Assembly: GCF_041080815.1 (NCBI RefSeq) | Contig: NZ_CP160205.1 | Location: forward strand, 744,001-808,000 | Origin: Mucilaginibacter yixingensis | GTDB taxonomy: Bacteria > Bacteroidota > Bacteroidia > Sphingobacteriales > Sphingobacteriaceae | Direction: 5' to 3' | Length of the DNA: 64,000 bases | Part shown: piece after piece, positions 35,857 to 42,781 of the stretch | Position numbering within the stretch: the stretch's first letter is position 1 | Layout of the letters: each line of letters opens with the position of its first letter | Notes under the pieces: generated by a model | Told to the model about the DNA's origin: nothing | Seen by the model: the letters and a program-made list of their open reading frames with translations, nothing else | Databases searched by the model: none | Made by a program: the position numbers and the translations under genes

Positions 35857-37722
35857 ATGAAACAGCAATATAAAAATATAGCCATTGCGCTTATTGCAGC
35901 TGCTGGTATTTGCACCTCGTCTTGCCGTAAACAACTTGAAGAATATAACCCAACCACAGTAACCGTTAATTTGGCTTATGGCAATAAAACCGGTTATGAA
36001 GGTCTGATCAACTCTTGCTATACCGATATGTACTTCTTTTACGGTAAGGTAGACTGGATCGGTCCGTCTGAAATGGGTACCGATCTTTGGACCACCTATA
36101 GCGGTCAGGATTCTGGTATGACCAATTACGATGCTACCTTAATTCCAACCTATGGTACCGTAAAAACTTGTTGGGGTGGCTGGTACTCATGTATTAACCT
36201 GTGTAACACCGCTATTTACTTCTCTAAAACGGTACAGGGCTATGCCAGCCAGGCTGATGTAAACGCTAAAGTAGCCGAGGCTTATTTTATGCGTGCCTGG
36301 GCTAATTTTAACCTGGTTGAGCAATTTGGCGATGTGGTTTTAAACACTAACTCATCAGCAGTAAGTGATGCTGACCTTAACCCGGTGCGTACCCCTGAAA
36401 CCGCTTTTTATGATCAGATCATCTCTGATTTGCAGTTTGCCTGCGCTAACCTGCCTGTTAGCCAAACTTTGCGTGGCCGCGTAGCTAAAAAAGCTGCTTA
36501 CGGTCTGTTAGCTAAGGTTTGCTTACAGCGCACCCGCTTAGGCGATAAAGAGAAATATGCTAAAATGGCGCTTGATGCCTCTCAAGAGCTGATCAACAAT
36601 CCGGGCAAATACAACTGCGCGCTGTACCTGAGCGATGCCACCACATCGGGCTTCTCTAAAGTATTTAGCGCTGCCAACAACAAAACTAACACCGAGTTTT
36701 TGTGGACCCAGGCGATAGATCTTACCGGTCTGAACCCTGATGGTTTTAACCGTGGCCGTACCCGCCAGTATTATGAGGCCGATCTTGCCGGTAAAGGTGT
36801 TGATTTTGGTACCAGTGCAACCAGTATCTTGTACGGCCGTGCCAATACCAAACAATACAAACCATCAGCCTATCTGCTGACAACCTTGTTTGACCCGCGT
36901 GAGACTACGCCTGACACTCGTTTTGCCAACACGTTCACTTATAAATATTATGCTTACAGCGATAAGACCATAACACAGGCCATTGCCACAGCATATCATA
37001 AAGATGCGTCTGTTGTAGGTAAAACTATTTTGGGTACTGCAGCAGCATATTCTGGCCCTAACGCCATTATCTCTGCCACCTTTGAGGAAGAGAAGAATAT
37101 GACAAATGATGCCGGCCTGGCCATCTTTACGCCAAACTGGACCATTGATCCGGTAACCAAATCGAAAATGACCGCCATGGTGGTTGATCCGAGCGATTTG
37201 TTTGACCCTGCAACCGGTACTTATAAAGATTATACCAAGTTTCCGAATGATGTAAACTACAGCGGTATCTTCCCCTCATTCAAAAAGTACTCAAACAAAA
37301 TGTACTCTTATAACAACCAGTATTGGTTGGGCGATATAGGCATCCTGCGCCTTGGCGAAGTTTACCTGATTGCTGCCGAAGCTGCCCTGTTATACAACAA
37401 TGACCAGGCCACGGCTGCTAATTATGTAAACGTTATCCGCAAACGAGCTGCCGTAACTACCCGCGAAACAGAGATGGTGGTTACACCGGCACAGATGACC
37501 GTTAAATTTATCCTTGATGAGCGAGGTCGCGAACTGGCCGGCGAGCACACCCGCTGGATTGACCTGAAACGTACCGGTTATCTGACTAAAGATTACCTGA
37601 CGTTAACCAACCCTCAGGCTGCAGTTAATTTTAACCCTGCCAAGCACCTGAGAAGACCAATCCCGCAATCATTCCTGGATGCTATTCTTAACTATAAAGA
37701 ATTCGGTAACAACGGTTACTAA
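35857..37722 (+). CDS. SusD/RagB-family lipoprotein
   Basis: The 621-residue protein has a lipoprotein signal (IALIAAAGICTSSC, acylated Cys about 23). SusD features are AEAYFMRAWANFNLVEQFGDV, AKKAAYGLLAKVCLQ, LGEVYLIAAEAALL, VNVIRKRA and the C-terminal ILDERGRELAGEHTRWIDLKR. It pairs with the SusC 20 bases upstream. The long insert about residues 330-450 is likely the glycan-facing variable region. No hydrolase follows, so the ligand class is unclear. A terminator follows 58 bases downstream. Confidence 0.94.
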   Translation: MKQQYKNIAIALIAAAGICTSSCRKQLEEYNPTTVTVNLAYGNKTGYEGLINSCYTDMYFFYGKVDWIGPSEMGTDLWTTYSGQDSGMTNYDATLIPTYGTVKTCWGGWYSCINLCNTAIYFSKTVQGYASQADVNAKVAEAYFMRAWANFNLVEQFGDVVLNTNSSAVSDADLNPVRTPETAFYDQIISDLQFACANLPVSQTLRGRVAKKAAYGLLAKVCLQRTRLGDKEKYAKMALDASQELINNPGKYNCALYLSDATTSGFSKVFSAANNKTNTEFLWTQAIDLTGLNPDGFNRGRTRQYYEADLAGKGVDFGTSATSILYGRANTKQYKPSAYLLTTLFDPRETTPDTRFANTFTYKYYAYSDKTITQAIATAYHKDASVVGKTILGTAAAYSGPNAIISATFEEEKNMTNDAGLAIFTPNWTIDPVTKSKMTAMVVDPSDLFDPATGTYKDYTKFPNDVNYSGIFPSFKKYSNKMYSYNNQYWLGDIGILRLGEVYLIAAEAALLYNNDQATAANYVNVIRKRAAVTTRETEMVVTPAQMTVKFILDERGRELAGEHTRWIDLKRTGYLTKDYLTLTNPQAAVNFNPAKHLRRPIPQSFLDAILNYKEFGNNGY

Positions 37723-37780
37723 AAAATATATCAGAAATAATTACAGGTGATTGGTTAGCCTGTAATAGTTTCATACTCGT

Positions 37781-37815
37781 ACCGCCCTGTTTTGGTTAGC
37801 AGGGCGGTTTTTTTG
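37781..37815 (+). terminator. intrinsic terminator after the second SusCD pair
   Basis: Stem ACCGCCCT (37781-37788) pairs with AGGGCGGT (37801-37808), followed by a run of T. It closes the sigma/FecR/SusCD locus. Confidence 0.85.
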
Positions 37816-37973
37816 TGCCCGAAATTTAAAGCCCGGCACAGCCTTAACTGCAAACAGTATTATCGTGCTGTACTTTCTGATTTTAAAGCGTTGATTTTCT
37901 TGACGATAATACTTGTCAGTGCTTTGCAAGTTGGATCTATTTTGCTATTATAGCACTAAATCCTTATTGCAAT

Positions 37974-39071
37974 ATGAAAAGAACTATTTGGTTACTCCTT
38001 TTTATAGCTTGTTCCGTAGCTGCTCAAGCTCAAATCATTATAAACAACACTAAGCTTGCCGGATTTAGATTTTTATCGCTTCCTCGGCGTGAATTACCAG
38101 TGGGGGCTGTTTGGAACGATGTAACTGGTCCTAATGGCGCCGGAGCCAGCCCGCAGCAGCTGATTACAGTGGGTTCGTTTAGTAATTTGAGTTCTTTTAT
38201 TACAGATACAAGTAAAGCAACCCTGGAGTTAGGCGTGTTGAGTTTTTTAAAAAGCGGAGGGTATTTTAAATCTCTTACAACCCAATCTATAGAACTGGCA
38301 AATCTTAGCATTGTTGGATTTAATGACCTTAGTCTGTTAAAAAACAATATTGGTAACGATGTTATTTACGAAGCTTTGAAAGTGGATAACATTAAACTAA
38401 TCATAAAAAAAGCCAACTTAGTAAATGCTAAAACTGAGCTTTCAAAGTTGTTCAACACTGTTAATTTTACTGGTGAATATGATAAAGGCGCCGATAAAGA
38501 GATTGTGGTGAGCGGACTTAATCTGTTTATCGGTTATCGGATAATTAAGATTCAAAAAGCTAATCAGCGTGTAGATAAGCTTGAATTTCATTTCCAAAGC
38601 AGACCCCGGCTTGATAAAGTTGTAGAGCTAACCAGTAATGTAGAAGCTAGTACCAAAGATTTTTTGGTTGCTCTATGTCCTTGTGATATACTCCACTGTG
38701 TACAAGATAATGACGTTGATCGCTCGAAGGACGTCGATCCTATATTTGAGCGCTGTGCTTATGAACATGGTTGGAATTTTACAATTACACTTAAAAATCA
38801 ACTGACAGAATCGGGGGCACCTAAGCAGTATAGTTTTGTTTGCAAAACCGGGCTGCTTATAAAGAATCAATTTTTTCCGTTATACTACAAACCCACCTCT
38901 GATGGCCTGGAAACAGCTTGCCTTAACCTTGAACAACTGTCTTTTACACCTTCCAGAACGATGGGGTATTCTGCTATTTTAAGTCGAAGTAAAAGTGATG
39001 CAAAGGCAAATATTACTACAACCATATTTGCTTTTAAACCGCATAAATATACAGATACGGAAGGCTGGTAA
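37974..39071 (+). CDS. secreted protein of unknown function
   Basis: This 365-residue protein has a clear signal peptide (MKRTIWLLLFIACSVAAQAQ). I recognise no family. The body is rich in beta-type alternating segments and has a cluster of cysteines in the middle (ALCPCDILHC). It is more AT-rich than its neighbours and sits alone between a SusD terminator and the tRNA-Leu genes. Both facts fit recent acquisition or lineage-specific origin. It could also be a late passenger of the SusCD locus, but the intervening terminator argues against co-transcription. The product is probably periplasmic or surface-exposed. Confidence 0.7.
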   Translation: MKRTIWLLLFIACSVAAQAQIIINNTKLAGFRFLSLPRRELPVGAVWNDVTGPNGAGASPQQLITVGSFSNLSSFITDTSKATLELGVLSFLKSGGYFKSLTTQSIELANLSIVGFNDLSLLKNNIGNDVIYEALKVDNIKLIIKKANLVNAKTELSKLFNTVNFTGEYDKGADKEIVVSGLNLFIGYRIIKIQKANQRVDKLEFHFQSRPRLDKVVELTSNVEASTKDFLVALCPCDILHCVQDNDVDRSKDVDPIFERCAYEHGWNFTITLKNQLTESGAPKQYSFVCKTGLLIKNQFFPLYYKPTSDGLETACLNLEQLSFTPSRTMGYSAILSRSKSDAKANITTTIFAFKPHKYTDTEGW

Positions 39072-39091
39072 AATAAGGGATTTAAACAAAA

Positions 39092-39112
39092 AAACGGCCT
39101 GAAAAGCCGTTT
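39092..39112 (-). terminator. terminator between tRNA-Leu genes and the convergent unknown gene
   Basis: Stem AAACGGC/GCCGTTT (39092-39098 with 39106-39112). On the minus strand the second arm runs straight into a T run (GCCGTTTTTTTG), as expected for the tRNA transcript; the plus side is less T-rich. Confidence 0.7.
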
Positions 39113-39127
39113 AAATATGGTTAGAAG

Positions 39128-39211
39128 TGCCCAGAACGAGATTCGAACTCGTACATCCATACAGATGCCACCCCCTCAAGATGGTGCGTCTACCAATTTC
39201 GCCACCTGGGC
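39128..39211 (-). tRNA. tRNA-Leu (anticodon GAG)
   Basis: On the minus strand an 84-base class II tRNA folds as follows: acceptor GCCCAGG with TCTGGGC (one G-T), D-arm GCG/CGC, anticodon stem CCATC/GGTGG with loop TTGAGGG (anticodon GAG), a long variable arm, and T-arm ACGAG-TTCGAAT-CTCGT. The 3' CCA is not encoded. It is the downstream gene of a tandem pair. Confidence 0.93.
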
Positions 39212-39214
39212 CTA

Positions 39215-39350
39215 TTTTAAAAAGATTTGAGATTTTAGATATGAAGAATAATGCTTGTCTGCATTATCTCATATTGATTTGTGGATTTGTAAGACTTTGA
39301 AACGTGAGATTCTCCTATCTCAAATCTCACATCTCATATCTTTTAAGTGG
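39215..39350. repeat. short direct and inverted AT-rich repeats between the tRNA-Leu genes
   Basis: The spacer carries several versions of a GAGAT(A/T)TGAGAT-like word: GATTTGAGATTTTAGATATGA on one side and GAGATTCTC, ATCTCAAATCTCACATCTCA on the other, which can pair. It looks like an intergenic repeat inserted between two related tRNA genes. Confidence 0.45.
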
Positions 39351-39352
39351 TG

Positions 39353-39436
39353 TGCCCAGGGAGAGACTCGAACTCTCAAGAGACAATTCTCAACGGCTTC
39401 TGAGACCGCAACGTTTACCAATTTCGCCACCTGGGC
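39353..39436 (-). tRNA. tRNA-Leu (anticodon CAG)
   Basis: On the minus strand the tRNA folds with acceptor GCCCAGG/CCTGGGC, D-arm GCG/CGT, anticodon stem GCGGT/GCCGT with loop CTCAGAA (anticodon CAG), a long variable arm with GAGA/TCTC, and T-arm GAGAG-TTCGAGT-CTCTC. It shares acceptor and D-arm with the neighbouring tRNA-Leu(GAG). CCA is not encoded. Confidence 0.93.
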
Positions 39437-39592
39437 TCGTTTAGCTATCAGCTCCTTAAGAAAGCTTTCCTGCTGAAAGAGGGTGCAAATATAGCTTTTA
39501 CTTTTTATTTGTCAACCCCTAAAATTAAAAAATACAAATTTGTTAAAAACGGCTATAAAAGTAAATTAGCAAACATTTTAATAATCAACCTC

Positions 39593-40600
39593 ATGCCCCA
39601 CATTGCCCCTCTTATTTTTGCTGCTTTTTTATTTTTTATTGGTCCGGCAAGGGCTCAGAAAGTTGAAATTCTGGACCAGGGCAAGCCCACCAGCTTGCGC
39701 GGCCTTTCTGTGGTGGACGATAAAACAGCATGGGTAAGCGGTAGCAAAGGTTATATAGCCCATACTACAGATGGTGGCCATACCTGGCAATGGCAGCAGG
39801 TGCCAGGTTATGAGCAGGCCGATTTTAGGGACATTGAGGCTTTTAGTGATAAAGACGCCATTGTCATGAGTTCGGGCACGCCTGCGCTTATCCTCAAAAC
39901 AACCGATGGAGGTGTTACCTGGAAATTGAAATATAGGAATGATGACAAAGCCTGCTTTTTGGACGCTATTGATTTTGATGGCCCCAAACACGGCTTTGCA
40001 CTGGGCGACCCGATCAATAAAAAATTCCTGCTGTTAGAAACTACCGACGCGGGAGAGAGCTGGCACCCCTTTACCAACATGCCTGCGGCGATGGATGGCG
40101 AGGCAGCATTTGCCGCCAGCGGCACCTGTTTGCGCGTAAATAAAAATGATATAGGCATTGTAACCGGCGGCAGTGTGGCTCGTTACCTGTCGGCCACTGC
40201 GCCATATAAGAAGTGGAACGCTGCGGTGCTGCCCATTAAACAGGGTAAAGAGAGCCAGGGTGCCTTTTCTGTTAACCTGCCGGGCTTTGTATTTGTAGGC
40301 GGCGACTATGCCAACAGCAAGGATACTGTAAAGAATGCCGGTCATCTGCAGATACCTTTAAACCCATCTGCGCCTTATGGGGCAGCAAGCATTCCGTCCG
40401 GCTTTCAATCGTGCGTGGAGTACATTGGCGATGGCGCAAACCTTTCAACCGGCACCTCTGGGAGCAATATCAGTACCGATAGTGGCCAAACATGGCGACA
40501 AATAGATGGCGAAAGTTTTAACGTTTGTCGTAAATCTAAACAGGGAAAACTGGTGTTATTGGCCGGAGATAAGGGAAAAATTGGCTTGCTGAAAAATTAG
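39593..40600 (+). CDS. secreted Ycf48/BNR-repeat-like beta-propeller protein
   Basis: From the ATG at 39593 the protein has 335 residues and a signal peptide (PLIFAAFLFFIGPARA). An earlier TTG would add 28 basic residues and disrupt the signal. The body shows repeats of the photosystem-assembly Ycf48/BNR type, with TTDGGHTWQW, LKTTDGGVTWKLKY and ETTDAGESWHPF, each with the DGG-x-TW or D-G-x-SW turn of a propeller blade, and STDSGQTWRQ near the end. Bacterial members are often called oxidoreductases in databases, but no catalytic residues are evident. It is probably a periplasmic or outer-membrane-associated binding propeller. Single-gene unit. Confidence 0.8.
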   Translation: MPHIAPLIFAAFLFFIGPARAQKVEILDQGKPTSLRGLSVVDDKTAWVSGSKGYIAHTTDGGHTWQWQQVPGYEQADFRDIEAFSDKDAIVMSSGTPALILKTTDGGVTWKLKYRNDDKACFLDAIDFDGPKHGFALGDPINKKFLLLETTDAGESWHPFTNMPAAMDGEAAFAASGTCLRVNKNDIGIVTGGSVARYLSATAPYKKWNAAVLPIKQGKESQGAFSVNLPGFVFVGGDYANSKDTVKNAGHLQIPLNPSAPYGAASIPSGFQSCVEYIGDGANLSTGTSGSNISTDSGQTWRQIDGESFNVCRKSKQGKLVLLAGDKGKIGLLKN

Positions 40601-40653
40601 TTTCCTGTATATTAGTGGCTTAAATGGGGCCTTAGAATTATTTGAAAAAATAA

Positions 40654-40684
40654 TTTGCAGTAATAGATATTCGCCCTATATTTG
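40654..40684 (+). promoter_or_regulatory. Bacteroidota-type promoter of the tRNA-Lys genes
   Basis: TTTG (40654-40657) and TATATTTG (40677-40684) are separated by 19 bases, matching the TTTG / TAnnTTTG consensus for the primary sigma factor of Bacteroidota. Transcription would start near 40691, about 45 bases before the first tRNA-Lys. Confidence 0.7.
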
Positions 40685-40734
40685 CACCACTTTAAAGGAA
40701 ACGGTTAAACGTTCCGAACGAAAGTAAAAGTGAT

Positions 40735-40807
40735 GATTCCGTAGCTCAGCCGGTAGAGCATAACACTTTTAATGTTGGGGTCCTGGGTTCGAGTCCCAGC
40801 GGGATCA
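40735..40807 (+). tRNA. tRNA-Lys (anticodon TTT), copy 1
   Basis: Acceptor GATTCCG/CGGGATC (one T-G), D-arm GCTC/GAGC, anticodon stem TAACA/TGTTG with loop CTTTTAA, T-arm CTGGG-TTCGAGT-CCCAG, discriminator A. Nearly identical to the copy at 40864. The CCA is not encoded. Confidence 0.95.
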
Positions 40808-40809
40808 CA

Positions 40810-40835
40810 AAGGGAAGCAGAGATGCTTCCCTTCT
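40810..40835 (+). terminator. hairpin after tRNA-Lys copy 1
   Basis: Stem AAGGGAAGCA/TGCTTCCCTT (40810-40819 with 40824-40833) then TCTTTC. The same hairpin follows copy 2, showing that tRNA plus hairpin was duplicated as a unit. Confidence 0.65.
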
Positions 40836-40863
40836 TTCGTTTAAGTAGAGGGGTAACAATTAC

Positions 40864-40936
40864 GATTCCGTAGCTCAGCTGGTAGAGCATTACACTTTTA
40901 ATGTAGTGGTCCTGGGTTCGAATCCCAGCGGGATCA
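40864..40936 (+). tRNA. tRNA-Lys (anticodon TTT), copy 2
   Basis: Same fold as copy 1, with anticodon stem TTACA/TGTAG and loop CTTTTAA, and T-arm CTGGG-TTCGAAT-CCCAG. The few differences are mostly compensating changes in the anticodon stem plus single bases in the D and T loops. Confidence 0.95.
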
Positions 40937-40937
40937 C

Positions 40938-40967
40938 AAAGGGAAGCAGAAATGCTTCCCTTTTTTT
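40938..40967 (+). terminator. terminator after tRNA-Lys copy 2
   Basis: Stem AAAGGGAAGCA/TGCTTCCCTTT (40938-40948 with 40953-40963) followed by a run of T, a better terminator than the copy after the first gene. Confidence 0.8.
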
Positions 40968-41029
40968 GCATTTAGGCTTTTTCTGTTGAGTGCCTTTTAA
41001 CTTTTTTACGGAAATTGGGTTTTAGAAAT

Positions 41030-42706
41030 ATGGATGGAAAGGTTATCTATTTTAATGAAAGTAAAATTTCTGGTATCTCCTTACCCGGCCGTTTTACCTT
41101 TCCTTTTTTCTACGAGCCCCATCCTTTGGCTAAAATTGCCGCAGATGATCTAAAGCATTACCTGGAAAATCAAGCCAGGCTTGACCATAATTTTGGGCTT
41201 GATAGCGATGCACAAGGTATGGCTATTGGCAAAATGTTTGGCGTTTTGATTATACAAGATGGTGATGGCCGCCAGGGGTATCTATCTGCCTTTTCCGGAA
41301 AGCTGGCCAATTCTAATGATCACCCGCGTTTTGTTCCGCCTGTTTTTGATATGTTGGCCGAGGACAGTTTCTTCCTCAAAGAGCAATATGTGCTTAATGA
41401 TATCAATGGTCAGGTTAAAGACATTGAAACCAACCAGGATTATCTAACCCTGCAACATGAGCTTAAAGGCCTGACTGCGCAAACAGAAAAACAAATAGGT
41501 GATTTTAAGAAGCTGCTGAAAGCTAATAAGGCAGATAGAAAGAAGCAGCGTGACGAGCAAAAAGCCACGCTGACACCTGAGGCGTATATGGAATTTGAGG
41601 CTTATATGGTCAAGCACAGTCTGCATGATAAGCACCAATTAAACGTTTTAGTTGGCGACTGCGAAGCCCGGTTAAACAAACTGCGCCAACAACTAGCGCC
41701 GTTTGAGGATCGCCTGGAAGCGCTGAAAAAGGAGCGCAAAGAGAAATCGGCAGCATTGCAACAGCAGCTTTTTGAGCAGTACGCTTTCCTTAACCAGTAT
41801 GGGCATACCAGGAGCCTGTATGATATTTTCAGCGAAACTGTTTTTGGTACGCCTCCCTCGGCTGCCGGCGAGTGTGCTACGCCTAAACTGCTGCAATACG
41901 CTTTTCTGAATGGCTACAAGCCGTTGGCCATGGCCGAGTTTTGGTGGGGTGCATCACCAAAATCAGAGATCAGAGCGCACGGGCAGTTTTATCCGGCCTG
42001 TACGGGAAAATGCAAGCCTATTCTAAAGCACATGCTGGAAGGGATTGAGCTGGATGAAGACCCGCTGCTCGTTAATCCTGGAGAAAACAAGCCGCTGGAT
42101 ATTATTTTTGAGGATGATTACTTTGTAATAGTCAATAAGCCCTCTGGCCTCCTCTCTGTACCTGGCATTAATATCAGCGATTCTGTTTACAGTAGGCTAA
42201 AGCAAACTTTTAAAACAATCGAACCGCTTATCATTCACCGGTTGGATATGGCAACCTCAGGCTTATTGGTTGTTGCCAAAACGCGTGAGGCACATAAGTT
42301 GATACAACAACAGTTTCTAAAGCGAACCGTAACCAAACGTTACACCGCATTGCTAAGTAAAATAATAGAAGGGCAGGAGGGTGAGATAAACCTGCCGTTG
42401 CGCGGCGATCTGGATGACCGCCCCCGGCAATTAGTATGCTTTGAACACGGAAAAAAAGCCATTACCCGTTGGAAGGTGATTGAATATAAAGACGGCAAAA
42501 CCAAAATTCATTTTTGGCCTCTAACAGGCCGCACACACCAATTACGTGTCCACTCAGCCCATGAGCAGGGCCTCAACGCTGCTATTGTAGGAGATGACCT
42601 GTATGGTACCGCTGCCGAAAGATTATACCTGCATGCAGCCTATCTGGAGTTTGTGCATCCGGCATCTGGAGAGAAAATGAGTTTTGAGGTTAAGGAAGAT
42701 TTTTAA
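41030..42706 (+). CDS. large RluA-family RNA pseudouridine synthase with N-terminal extension
   Basis: From the ATG at 41030 the protein has 558 residues. The RluA catalytic domain occupies about 352-558: VNKPSGLLSVPG, catalytic Asp406 in IIHRLDMATSGLLVVAK, and GRTHQLRVHSA. It isomerises uridine to pseudouridine in rRNA or tRNA. The first 350 residues are an extension with a long coiled coil (about 130-250) and a cysteine-containing stretch (ECATPKLLQYAFLNGYKP, then PACTGKCKP). This extension replaces the usual S4 domain and is known from a subgroup of larger RluA homologues; its role is unknown. An upstream TTG in frame adds five residues and was rejected. Confidence 0.9.
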   Translation: MDGKVIYFNESKISGISLPGRFTFPFFYEPHPLAKIAADDLKHYLENQARLDHNFGLDSDAQGMAIGKMFGVLIIQDGDGRQGYLSAFSGKLANSNDHPRFVPPVFDMLAEDSFFLKEQYVLNDINGQVKDIETNQDYLTLQHELKGLTAQTEKQIGDFKKLLKANKADRKKQRDEQKATLTPEAYMEFEAYMVKHSLHDKHQLNVLVGDCEARLNKLRQQLAPFEDRLEALKKERKEKSAALQQQLFEQYAFLNQYGHTRSLYDIFSETVFGTPPSAAGECATPKLLQYAFLNGYKPLAMAEFWWGASPKSEIRAHGQFYPACTGKCKPILKHMLEGIELDEDPLLVNPGENKPLDIIFEDDYFVIVNKPSGLLSVPGINISDSVYSRLKQTFKTIEPLIIHRLDMATSGLLVVAKTREAHKLIQQQFLKRTVTKRYTALLSKIIEGQEGEINLPLRGDLDDRPRQLVCFEHGKKAITRWKVIEYKDGKTKIHFWPLTGRTHQLRVHSAHEQGLNAAIVGDDLYGTAAERLYLHAAYLEFVHPASGEKMSFEVKEDF

Positions 42707-42728
42707 AGTACTAAGATAGATTTGACAT

Positions 42729-42766
42729 AAAAGCAAAAGGCGCAAGAAATTGCGCCTTTTGCTTTT
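42729..42766. terminator. bidirectional terminator between rluA-like gene and NRPS gene
   Basis: A 16-bp perfect stem (42729-42744 with 42751-42766), loop AGAAAT, arms AAAAGCAAAAGG.../...CCTTTTGCTTTT, giving U-rich tails both ways between two convergent genes. Confidence 0.85.
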
Positions 42767-42781
42767 ATAAGTTGATATCGT

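Noticed and set aside
40705..40971. 88-residue minus-strand ORF with an internal repeat (CDPAG.RTQD)
   Set aside because: It is the antisense translation of the two tRNA-Lys genes, a well-known false protein in automated annotation.
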